Shown: piece by piece, positions 1-7,455 of the stretch | How the letters are laid out: every line of letters starts with the position of its first letter | Position numbering within the stretch: position 1 is the stretch's first letter | Origin: Planctomycetota bacterium | Lineage (GTDB): Bacteria; Planctomycetota; JAJSAM01 | Direction: 5' to 3' | Length of the DNA stretch: 49,087 nucleotides | NCBI GenBank assembly: GCA_024274785.1 | Contig: JAJSAM010000057.1 | Coordinates: 1-49,087 of the forward strand | Notes under the pieces: model-generated | Databases searched by the model: none | Told to the model about the DNA's origin: nothing | The model's input: the letters and a program-made list of their open reading frames with translations, nothing else | Program-made: the position numbers and the translations under genes

Positions 1-37
1 CGTAGGGGCCACGGCCCCTGGAAACGATGCACCGGGA

Positions 38-78
38 GGAACCCACCAGCGCCGACGAAGGAGGTGCTGGTGGGTTCC
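38..78. other. 13-bp perfect inverted repeat (stem-loop)
   Basis: The arms at 38-50 and 66-78 are perfect reverse complements (GGAACCCACCAGC and its complement) around a 15-nt loop. A second, smaller palindrome at about 4-19 (AGGGGC/GCCCCT) and a 6-bp hairpin at about 116-130 (GGTCGC AAA GCGACC) lie in the same 145 bases, which hold no credible coding frame. No U-run follows the stem on either strand. It could be the terminator of the minus-strand tRNA transcript or part of a dispersed intergenic repeat. Confidence 0.5.
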
Positions 79-145
79 GACCCGGCTGACGGCGCCAGCC
101 GGAAGCCGACCCGAAGGTCGCAAAGCGACCGAAGGGTGGTGCGGA

Positions 146-222
<77 letters not shown>

Positions 223-270
223 GCCGTAGCAGGCTGGTATTGAACCGAGCCGGGGCCCTTCCGGCAAAGA

Positions 271-2256
271 TTATCCCTCTGCGGGCTCCGGTTCTTTTCC
301 GGGCGGGCCGTTGCGGCGCAGTTTCTCGAGGAAGTAGACCACCCCGCCGAGGACCAGAATGGCGGGGAGGAGTGCCCACGTGTTCGGCTGCAGGTCCTCC
401 GAGCCTAGAAACAGCGTCGCGTTGCTCACCAGGTGGGCGAGGATCGCCGGATAGAGGGAGCCGGTGGCGACGACCAGATACGCGAGCCACACGCCGATCA
501 GGCCCGTCGTAAGGAACTTCGCCGGGACGAGGTGGGAGACGGCGAAGAGAGCCGAAACGACGACCACCGCACCGATCGCGGATCGCTTTCGCCGGAACGC
601 GGACAGCAGGAAGCCGCGAAAGAAGACTTCCTCGCAGATCGGGGGAATCACGATCAGCAGGGGCAACCCCACCACCGCGACGAGTTGTTCCATCGTCTTC
701 TGGAGCGGCTGGAGGGATTCCTCGTCGATCTCCATGAAACTCGACATCACCATCACGATGGCGAGGACCGCCCAGGCGCCCGCAATGGCCGCCGGCCAGG
801 CGCCGGGTGCGGGCATCGCGAGCGAGAGACTTTTCCGGAGGTTCAATTTGTAGAGCAGGACGAAGAGGAGCGGCAGGCCGAGGATGAACCCGAAGAATTG
901 CACGAAGAACATGATGGCCGGGCCGCCGTCCAGCTTCATCAACATCGGGGGTACAAAGTAGACGAGCGTCATGAAGAGGATGAACATGCCCATGGCCTGC
1001 CCGGCACGCGGCACCTCACCTTTGCCCCGCGCCCGCATGAGCAGCGAGAAGTCGGTGCCGCCCGGATCGCGGAAGAGCACATCTTCCCGGTTGAACATCT
1101 TCACGGTCATCCAGATCGCCAGGCCGGCCAGGCCGCCGGTCACGCCGAGCACGGTAAGCACCTGCGAGACGGTGGCGGTTTCGAGGAGGAGGTCCCGGAC
1201 GAGCAGCACCACCCCCGCCACCGGCACCAGCGCGAACGTATCGAGGCGGGTCCCGGGGATCATCGCCACCATCGCCAGCGGCATCACCGCGAGGAAGAGA
1301 GGCGTCAGGTAGTGCTGTCCCTCCTTGTAGGACCGGGCGAAAGTGGAGAGGGCGAGGGAGACCGCGGAGAAGAGCCCCGCGAGCGGCAGCAGGGTCAGCA
1401 CGATGATCACGCCGACGGTAAGGGAGATATCGAGCGCCATCGGCGACCCGCCCCCCACCTTCGGCATGAGGTGGACCATGTGCGCGAAGGTGAGGGCCAT
1501 GCTGCCGAAGTTGAGCAGCGCGGTGACCACCGTCATGGTCAGGACGGTCAGGTACTTGCCGAGGACGATCTCGGTGCGGGTGGCCGGGCAGACGAGCAGG
1601 GTCTCCATCGTGCCCCGCTCCTTCTCGCCGGCCATGATGTCGACCGCCGGGTAGAACGCGCCGGTGGCGGCCATGATGACGAGCAGCAGGGCCAGCATCG
1701 GTCCGGCGGTCTTGGCGCCGCGCTGGCTGGTGGTGGCGGCGTCGTCCCGCTCCACCTTCACCGGCTGGATGTCCGCCTCGGACAGGCCGCGATCGCGCAA
1801 CACCTGTTCGCCCCATGCTTCGAGCACCGCCCGTACTTTCTTGTCCGCGGCCTGGGAGTGATCCTTGCTGCTGTCGAAGTGCAGGCGGACCGCACCCTGC
1901 GCTCCTTCGGCCAGCGTCGACTCGAAGTCGGGATCGAGCTCCAGCCAGGCGTGAATCCTTTCGGCCTTCAGGTCGGCGGCGGGATCCTCGGAGACCACGA
2001 CCTCGAGTTTGTCCTCGGAAGCGGTCAGGCGAGCTGCCATTCTCCCGGCGACCTCGCCGGTCACCCCCACCAGAGCCACTCTCTGCGGCTGGTCCCAGAT
2101 GCGCCCCGCCCCGGCGGCCATGAACTGGCTGAGACCGATCATGAGCAGCGGGTAGAGGAAGATCGGCAGCACCACCGAGATGAAAAGGGTGCGGCGATCG
2201 CGAAGCGTGTCCCGCATCTCCTTGAGATAGACCAGGCGCACGTTGCGGGGGGTCAT
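271..2256 (-). CDS. ABC-2 type permease fused to a CPBP-family intramembrane protease
   Basis: A 661-residue polytopic membrane protein. Residues about 15-410 look like a NatB-type ABC-2 permease: a first TM segment near the N-terminus, a large extracytoplasmic domain, then a block of helices. The last third is a CPBP (CAAX protease/bacteriocin-processing) domain with its hallmark residues: EEVFFRG at about 540 (motif EExxxR), FAVSHL at about 570, and HLVSN at about 607. The ATG overlaps the stop of the upstream ATPase by 4 bp (ATGA) behind a strong GGAGGAGGA ribosome site. Together they should form one exporter, perhaps for sodium, a drug or a peptide; the substrate is unknown. Whether the protease half cleaves anything or only binds partners is open. 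Confidence 0.9.
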   Translation of the reverse strand: MTPRNVRLVYLKEMRDTLRDRRTLFISVVLPIFLYPLLMIGLSQFMAAGAGRIWDQPQRVALVGVTGEVAGRMAARLTASEDKLEVVVSEDPAADLKAERIHAWLELDPDFESTLAEGAQGAVRLHFDSSKDHSQAADKKVRAVLEAWGEQVLRDRGLSEADIQPVKVERDDAATTSQRGAKTAGPMLALLLVIMAATGAFYPAVDIMAGEKERGTMETLLVCPATRTEIVLGKYLTVLTMTVVTALLNFGSMALTFAHMVHLMPKVGGGSPMALDISLTVGVIIVLTLLPLAGLFSAVSLALSTFARSYKEGQHYLTPLFLAVMPLAMVAMIPGTRLDTFALVPVAGVVLLVRDLLLETATVSQVLTVLGVTGGLAGLAIWMTVKMFNREDVLFRDPGGTDFSLLMRARGKGEVPRAGQAMGMFILFMTLVYFVPPMLMKLDGGPAIMFFVQFFGFILGLPLLFVLLYKLNLRKSLSLAMPAPGAWPAAIAGAWAVLAIVMVMSSFMEIDEESLQPLQKTMEQLVAVVGLPLLIVIPPICEEVFFRGFLLSAFRRKRSAIGAVVVVSALFAVSHLVPAKFLTTGLIGVWLAYLVVATGSLYPAILAHLVSNATLFLGSEDLQPNTWALLPAILVLGGVVYFLEKLRRNGPPGKEPEPAEG

Positions 2257-2990
2257 TCTTCCTCCTCCGCGGCATCCACCAGGTCGAAGAAGACCTTCTC
2301 CATGTCCTCGCCGCCGGTCACTTCCTCTTTCGTCCCGCGGGCCAGGATGCGCCCCTGGTGGATGATCGCAACGTCATCGGCCAGGCGGTCCGCCTCGGAG
2401 AGCACGTGGGTGGAGAGCACCACGCATTTTCCACGCGCCTTACTGTCGGTCAGAAAGTCGATCACCGTCCGCGACACCAGCACGTCGAGGTTCGCGGTGG
2501 GTTCGTCGAAGACGAGCACCGGCGGGTCGTGGATAATCGTCCGGGCGATGCTGAGCTTCTGTTTCTGCCCGGCGGAATAGGTGCCGGCCATGCGGTCGGC
2601 GAAGCTCCCCATATCGAGCATCTCGATGATCTCTTCCACCCGCGTCCTGATCTCGCGCTCCCCGAGTTGATGCAGCCGGCCGAAGTACATGACCATTTCC
2701 CGGGCGGTCATCCGCTCGTAGACGCCGGTATCGCCGGAGATGTATCCGAGGCGGCGGCGCACCATCAGCGGTTCCTCGCGCACATCCAGCCCATCGATCA
2801 CCGCGGTCCCGGAGGTTGGGGTCAGGATGGTGGCGAGCATCCGGAGGGTCGTGGTCTTCCCGGCACCGTTCGGCCCGAGCAGCGCCATCACCCGTCCGGG
2901 CAGAGCCGTAAAGGAGACATCCGAGACCGCGACGACTTCGCCGCGGGATCCCCCCGAAAAGACTTTCCTCAAGGAACGCGCTTCAATCAC
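2253..2990 (-). CDS. ABC transporter ATP-binding protein (NatA-like)
   Basis: A 245-residue nucleotide-binding subunit for the fused permease encoded just downstream. Walker A is GPNGAGKTT (39-47), the signature is a variant SAGQ (139-142) instead of LSGGQ, Walker B ends FDEPT (161-165), and the H-loop histidine is at 195. The start is GTG at 2990, which shares the bases GTGA with the stop of the phosphatase gene, so the three genes form a tight minus-strand operon with coupled translation. NatA-type ATPases drive ABC-2 exporters. The variant signature is common in this branch and does not by itself mean loss of activity. Confidence 0.93.
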   Translation of the reverse strand: MIEARSLRKVFSGGSRGEVVAVSDVSFTALPGRVMALLGPNGAGKTTTLRMLATILTPTSGTAVIDGLDVREEPLMVRRRLGYISGDTGVYERMTAREMVMYFGRLHQLGEREIRTRVEEIIEMLDMGSFADRMAGTYSAGQKQKLSIARTIIHDPPVLVFDEPTANLDVLVSRTVIDFLTDSKARGKCVVLSTHVLSEADRLADDVAIIHQGRILARGTKEEVTGGEDMEKVFFDLVDAAEEEE

Positions 2991-3784
2991 TCGGCTTCGT
3001 CCTCACCATTGCCGGAAACGACGCGACCGAGCACAACCGTGATGTTGTCCTTGCCGCCCCGCGCGTTGGCCTCTTCGATCAGCGCGTCGACGGTGCCGTC
3101 GAGGTCGCCCTCGGAGTCGAGCATGATCTCCTCGATGCGCTCGTCGAGCACGAGGTCGGAGAGACCGTCCGAACAGAGCAGGAAGACATCGCCTTCCTTC
3201 GCGGAGCGAACCTGCAGCGTGGGTTTGACCATCTCCCGCGTCCCGATCGCCCGGGTAATGATGTTGCGGTGATTGCTCCGCAGCGCCTCTTCCGGCGTGA
3301 TCAGCTTCGCCTTGAGCTGGGTGTTGACGAAGGAGTGATCCTCGGTCAGGAGCTTGAGTCGTCCGGACCGCATACGGTAAACCCGGCTATCGCCGACGTG
3401 CCCCAGAATCGCAAAGTCGGCCTGCTGGAAGAGCACCGCCACGGTCGTACCCATCTCGCGGTACTTCCGGTCGAGGTCGCCGAAGGTGTAGACCGCCTCG
3501 TTCACCGAGCGGAACCAGGTGTCGAACATGGTCAGCAGGTGCTCCGCGACGCCGCTGCCGTCCGCGCGAGTGCGATCTCGAACGGACTCGGGGAAGAACC
3601 TCTTCATGTACGACCGGAACGTCGATACGAAGAGTGACGACGCGACCTCACCGAAGTCCCGTCCTCCCATACCGTCCGCGACGATGGCGATCGCGTACTT
3701 CTTCGAGATGGAGAACGTATCCTCGTTGAGCTCACGCCGCCGGCCGACGTCGGTTTTGCCGCAGAACTGAATGTGGGTCTGCAA
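2987..3784 (-). CDS. PP2C-family Ser/Thr protein phosphatase
   Basis: A 265-residue metal-dependent phosphatase with every PP2C motif: NED (20-22), DGMGG (37-41), GDSRVYR (131-137), TEDHS (148-151 region), ITRAIG, CSDGLSDL (204-211) and the final metal-binding KDN (245-247). The frame stays open to 3853, but the conserved fold begins at residue 2 of a TTG start at 3784, preceded by GGAGGT, so that start is preferred. There is no TM segment, so it should be cytoplasmic. Such enzymes reverse Hanks-type kinase phosphorylation; a large Hanks-kinase fusion lies at 23-28 kb, but a direct pairing is only a guess. It heads the operon with the ABC exporter. Confidence 0.92.
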   Translation of the reverse strand: MQTHIQFCGKTDVGRRRELNEDTFSISKKYAIAIVADGMGGRDFGEVASSLFVSTFRSYMKRFFPESVRDRTRADGSGVAEHLLTMFDTWFRSVNEAVYTFGDLDRKYREMGTTVAVLFQQADFAILGHVGDSRVYRMRSGRLKLLTEDHSFVNTQLKAKLITPEEALRSNHRNIITRAIGTREMVKPTLQVRSAKEGDVFLLCSDGLSDLVLDERIEEIMLDSEGDLDGTVDALIEEANARGGKDNITVVLGRVVSGNGEDEAE

Positions 3785-3997
3785 TGCTACCTCCGGGCGT
3801 CCTGGGGATACCCAACAGCATATCGGACGTGCGCCCGCGACGCATAACCACATTAGGCGGGCAACAGAGATGATCTGGACGGCGGATGATCATTCGGGTG
3901 CGAACGCCTCCCCGGCGGGCACCTCGATCATGCGGCCGCGGTCGCACCGGATGATGCGCGGCCGGGGCCGAGCCCGACCGTCCGGTGCGCCGCAGGT

Positions 3998-5593
3998 TCA
4001 CTCCGCGTTCGGATTGAAGAGCAGAGCTGTATTCAGGTTCTGATCCCCGTTACCGAGACCTCCCGTGATCAGGAAACGGTGCAGGGTCTCGGTGGGTCGC
4101 CGCGGCAGGCGGGTCCAGCCGGAGTAGACCCGGGGATCGGCCAGGTAGACGCCGTTGTCCGGGAAGCCGGAGACCTGGAAGTACTTGCCGGTCGCGCCCT
4201 GGTTCTCCACGTAGATCTCCATCGTGGAATGCAGGAACCAGTCCCCGCTGCCGAGGATCTCGAAGCCGCCGAGAATGAGCACTTCCCCGGGGCGGAACTC
4301 GAACGCGCTCGCCGCAAACCTCTCCAGGCTGTCCGCGCTGTCGATCGTACGGTAGCTGCCGGTGTCGGCGGTCGGGGTCGGGGTATAGAGTTCCCCCTCC
4401 TGATCTCCCCCGTCGGTCAGCAGCAGGCGGCTGGTGCCCGTCAGCCACAGGGAGTTGTGGTTCCAGCGGGGCGCCGCGCTCTGGGTGGCCACCGGCGTAA
4501 ACCGGTTCCGCACCGGGTCGTAGATGTCGGCGGTGCGGTGATCATCGAAAAAGCCCCCACCGGAGATCATCACGTAGCCGGAAGGCAGGAGCGTCGCCTG
4601 GTGGCCGTAGCGCCAGATGCTCATGTTGTTGGCGACCGGCGTCCACGTCCTCGCGATCGGGTCGTAGACCTCCCCCGTCGCGAGCGGATCGAGGAAGCCG
4701 TCCTGGTCGTAAGCCTTGCCACCGGTGACGAGGACCCGTCCGTCGGCGAGCAGCGTAGCGGTGTGTTCGCTGCGCCCCTGGCTCATGCCCGGCGCTGAAG
4801 TGAACACGCCATTGGCCGGAAAGTAGAACTCCGCAGAGGCGAGGACTTCGCCGATGCGGACTTCGCCTCCCACGATCAGCACCGCGCCGTCGGGCAGGAA
4901 CGTCGCGGTGTGGTTGGCGCGCTTCTCCTTCATCCCCCCGATGGCCAGGAACTCCCCCCTGCTGACATCGAAAAGTTCCGCCGCGGCGGTGGTGCTGTTC
5001 GCCGTGCTGTAACCGCCGGTGAGCAGGACATAGTCGGAAGGCAGAACGTTGGCCTTCGGCAGCAGGGTCGAGGTGTGCCGGGCGCGACGGGCCACCATTG
5101 ATTTCAGGGGGCCGTCGAGTACCGTGAACATTCCCTGGGTGACGCCCTCCGGGGAGGGCAGGTTCGCCGTGCGGTAGCGCGACTTGATCGGGGTGGACAG
5201 GGTGTCTCCGAAGGTCGAGCGGACGCCGTCATTGACGGTGAACACGTAGTCCGTCGAAGTCTCCATCCAGGGATTCGGCTCGAAGGTCACCTTGCGGCTG
5301 TTGCTCGAGAGCACAAAGACCCCGGTCAGCTTCCCGGCGGAACCGAGCTTCGTGATGTAGATGCTGTCGGCATTGATCGTGGACTGTTCCACGGAGGAGT
5401 TGAAGGTCACCGATGGGGAGAAATTGTTCGGAACCTCCCTGGTGCCGGACGCCGGGGAAACAGTCAGAACACTGAAGAAGGTCGGGGTGACCGGAACGGC
5501 CGAGCCGCCACCACCTCCGCCTCCGCCGCAAGCGGTGAAGAGGCAGAGGAACACGGCCAGGCCGACCGTGATCCACGCTCTCTGGATGAACAT
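3998..5593 (-). CDS. Secreted Kelch-repeat lipoprotein with an Ig-like (Big_5) domain
   Basis: A 531-residue protein with a lipoprotein signal peptide (hydrophobic stretch ending LFTAC, then a glycine run). Residues about 40-140 resemble a Big_5 Ig-like domain: SPASGT, then VPNNFSPSVTFN and a late ADSIYI. The rest is at least five Kelch/galactose-oxidase-type blades with recurring H(T/Q)xTLLPxGxVLxxGG cores, so a beta-propeller is expected. It should be anchored in the periplasm or on the outer membrane. The substrate is unknown; related Kelch lipoproteins are abundant in environmental bacteria. The start is ATG with GGAG about 8 nt upstream. It stands alone between two operons. Confidence 0.85.
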   Translation of the reverse strand: MFIQRAWITVGLAVFLCLFTACGGGGGGGGSAVPVTPTFFSVLTVSPASGTREVPNNFSPSVTFNSSVEQSTINADSIYITKLGSAGKLTGVFVLSSNSRKVTFEPNPWMETSTDYVFTVNDGVRSTFGDTLSTPIKSRYRTANLPSPEGVTQGMFTVLDGPLKSMVARRARHTSTLLPKANVLPSDYVLLTGGYSTANSTTAAAELFDVSRGEFLAIGGMKEKRANHTATFLPDGAVLIVGGEVRIGEVLASAEFYFPANGVFTSAPGMSQGRSEHTATLLADGRVLVTGGKAYDQDGFLDPLATGEVYDPIARTWTPVANNMSIWRYGHQATLLPSGYVMISGGGFFDDHRTADIYDPVRNRFTPVATQSAAPRWNHNSLWLTGTSRLLLTDGGDQEGELYTPTPTADTGSYRTIDSADSLERFAASAFEFRPGEVLILGGFEILGSGDWFLHSTMEIYVENQGATGKYFQVSGFPDNGVYLADPRVYSGWTRLPRRPTETLHRFLITGGLGNGDQNLNTALLFNPNAE

Positions 5594-5656
5594 CGCTGCA
5601 TCTCCATCGCCCCAACGATACTTCCATCGTATGCGACGGGGGCATGGCCGCCTAGG

Positions 5657-5676
5657 AAAGGGGGCTGCTCCCCTTT
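5657..5676. terminator. Possible terminator hairpin between the mlaF-like gene and the Kelch gene
   Basis: AAAGGGG and CCCCTTT pair across a 6-nt loop. It lies about 90-105 nt downstream of the stop of the MlaF-like operon on the minus strand. No long U-run follows, so it is a weak candidate. Confidence 0.3.
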
Positions 5677-5762
5677 GGCGGACCGCCGTGCCTCGAGCAA
5701 CCGGCCGCGCGACGCCGACCGGGGCGATACTCGGTCCACCGGGTTGGGTGTGCCCCCCTTTT

Positions 5763-6608
5763 TCACCCGCCCAGCAGGTCTTCCAGCAGGTCCGTCGTCG
5801 CCTGCCGGAGCGGGATCGGGCCCTCGGCCTTGCCGTCCACGAACTGGCGCACCAGCTCCTCGTCGGTGCCGCGGATCTCCTCCGGCGTGCCCCGGGCGAC
5901 CACTTCCCCGAGGTAGAGCATCAACATCTGGTCGGCGACGGAGAAGGCGCTCTCCATGTCGTGGGTGACCACGACGGAAGCGACGCCGAGGGAACTCGAG
6001 ATCTCACGGATGAGCTGGGAGATCACCGCGGTCATGACCGGGTCCAGCCCGGAGGTGGGCTCATCGTAGAAGATGATCTCGGGGTCGAGCGCGAGCGCCC
6101 GGGCGATACCGACCCGCTTGCGCATGCCACCCGAAAGCTGGGCCGGCATGAGGTACTCGAAGCCACGAAGCCCCACCTGCTCAAGCTTCAACTTGACCAC
6201 GATTTCGATCACCGCGCGGTCGAGCTCGGTGAGCTTCCGCAGAGGCAGGGCCACGTTCTCGAAGACGTTCAGGGAGTTCAGCAGAGCCCCGGACTGAAAG
6301 ACGACGCCGAAACGCCGGCGAATGCCATTCAGATCCTTCTTCTTCAGTGTGGCGATGTTCTGATCGAACAGGAGAACCTGCCCGGTGTCTGCCGTCTCCT
6401 GGCCCATGAGAATACGCAGACAGGTGGTCTTCCCGCTCCCGGATCGCCCCATGACCACGAGCGTCTCGCCCTTCCGGACGGAGAGGCTGACATCGGAGAG
6501 GACCATGCGGCCGTCAAAAGCCTTGGAGATATGGTCGGCCCGCACCACCTCCACACCGAGTTGCGCCTTCTCGGAGACGGATGATCCCCCTGAAAACCGG
6601 GTCTTCAA
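5763..6608 (-). CDS. MlaF-like ABC transporter ATPase (phospholipid/organic solvent type)
   Basis: A 281-residue ATPase of the Mla/MKL family. Walker A is GRSGSGKT (54-61), the signature is LSGGM (158-162) followed by RKRVGIARAL, Walker B ends YDEPT (181-185), and the switch histidine is H216. The tail FVDGKAEGPI is characteristic of MlaF. In Mla systems the ATPase powers lipid movement between inner and outer membrane through MlaE and an MCE protein. Neither mlaE nor an MCE gene is in this window, so partners must be elsewhere. The start is TTG at 6608, after GAGGGG and 13 nt after the STAS gene. The upstream STAS protein recalls MlaB, the STAS subunit that binds MlaF in E. coli. Confidence 0.88.
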   Translation of the reverse strand: MKTRFSGGSSVSEKAQLGVEVVRADHISKAFDGRMVLSDVSLSVRKGETLVVMGRSGSGKTTCLRILMGQETADTGQVLLFDQNIATLKKKDLNGIRRRFGVVFQSGALLNSLNVFENVALPLRKLTELDRAVIEIVVKLKLEQVGLRGFEYLMPAQLSGGMRKRVGIARALALDPEIIFYDEPTSGLDPVMTAVISQLIREISSSLGVASVVVTHDMESAFSVADQMLMLYLGEVVARGTPEEIRGTDEELVRQFVDGKAEGPIPLRQATTDLLEDLLGG

Positions 6609-6621
6609 ACGCGGTCACCCC

Positions 6622-6951
6622 TCAGGAATTGACGGCCTCATCGACTGAATCGAATACGGGGAAGAGGCTTGTCAGGTTCGAGAGCTTCAGTACCCGGAGC
6701 ACATTCCCGGCGGGCGACGCCAGGCAGACCTCGCCGTTGAACGGCTGGGCCTCCTTGTAGGCTTGCACCAGGGTGGCGATCCCGCTCGAGTCCATGAATT
6801 CGACACCTTCGAGATTCACCACGATCCGCTTCTGCTGCTTCGACGTGAATCTGGCGAGCTGCTCGCGGAGCCCGGGGCTGGTGTACATATCCACGTCCCC
6901 CTCGATATCCACAACGGGAACTCCGCTCACTGTTCTGTTGCTGAGCTTCAT
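6622..6951 (-). CDS. STAS-domain protein (anti-sigma factor antagonist / MlaB-like)
   Basis: A 109-residue single STAS domain. It carries the conserved MDSSG motif (53-57), whose second serine is the phosphorylation site in SpoIIAA/RsbV. The gene starts 1 nt after the stop of an RsbW-like kinase gene and ends 13 nt before an MlaF-like ATPase gene. Two roles fit: the antagonist in a partner-switching pair with the kinase, or an MlaB-like regulatory subunit of the ATPase. The DSSG motif and the adjacent kinase favour the first. Confidence 0.9.
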   Translation of the reverse strand: MKLSNRTVSGVPVVDIEGDVDMYTSPGLREQLARFTSKQQKRIVVNLEGVEFMDSSGIATLVQAYKEAQPFNGEVCLASPAGNVLRVLKLSNLTSLFPVFDSVDEAVNS

Positions 6952-6952
6952 A

Positions 6953-7381
6953 TCATGCCTGCCTCGCAGCCCGGTACTTCACCATGGTGAGCAGAGTTCC
7001 CTCCTGACCGGCCGGACGATACTCCACCCGATCCATCACGCTCTTCATGATGGTCAACCCAAGCCCGCCGGGCTCGAGATCCGCGCACGGCTTCACGGGA
7101 AACTCCTCGGCGTTCTGGAACTCACCGTAGTCCCGCAGCACGACCTCCATCCGATCCGGAAGGATGCGGATCGTCACGTCGATCTTCTTCTTGCTGTCCA
7201 TCTGGTAGCAATGCCGGATGATGTTTGCGCACCCTTCGTTCACCGCCAGCATCAGCCCCTGTTTCTCTTCTTCCGAAAACCCGTAGATGTCCGCTGCCTC
7301 GCCCACCATGTTTCGAAGCAGGCCGAGATACATCGGGTTCGACGGAAGCGAGAGGGCGATGTACTCGTTGGCGGAATTCAC
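6953..7381 (-). CDS. RsbW/SpoIIAB-like anti-sigma factor serine kinase
   Basis: A 142-residue GHKL ATPase. The N-box is AVNEGCANII (46-55, E49 and N53), the G1 box is around RDYG (83-86), and the G2 box is GGLGLT (105-110) followed by IMKSVMD, as in RsbW-type kinases. The frame stays open far upstream, but that part is antisense-like shadow of the HEAT gene. The start chosen is GTG at 7381, 9 nt after GGAGG and just before the first conserved residues. Such kinases bind a sigma factor and phosphorylate a STAS antagonist; the antagonist gene follows after 1 nt. No sigma factor gene is in view, so the target is unknown. Confidence 0.87.
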   Translation of the reverse strand: MNSANEYIALSLPSNPMYLGLLRNMVGEAADIYGFSEEEKQGLMLAVNEGCANIIRHCYQMDSKKKIDVTIRILPDRMEVVLRDYGEFQNAEEFPVKPCADLEPGGLGLTIMKSVMDRVEYRPAGQEGTLLTMVKYRAARQA

Positions 7382-7455
7382 AAACGCATCCCTCCAGCTA
7401 CCGTTGTCGGAGACCGTCCAACGAGGGTAGCAATGGCCCGCCTCGAGTCCAAGGC

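Noticed and set aside
433..2580. A 715-residue open frame on the plus strand
   Set aside because: It is antisense to the ABC exporter genes, rich in His/Arg/Gln/Glu as expected of a high-GC shadow frame, and has no recognisable domain.
6622..7381. A complete sigma-factor partner-switching operon
   Set aside because: Only the kinase and antagonist are present; no sigma factor gene is in the window.
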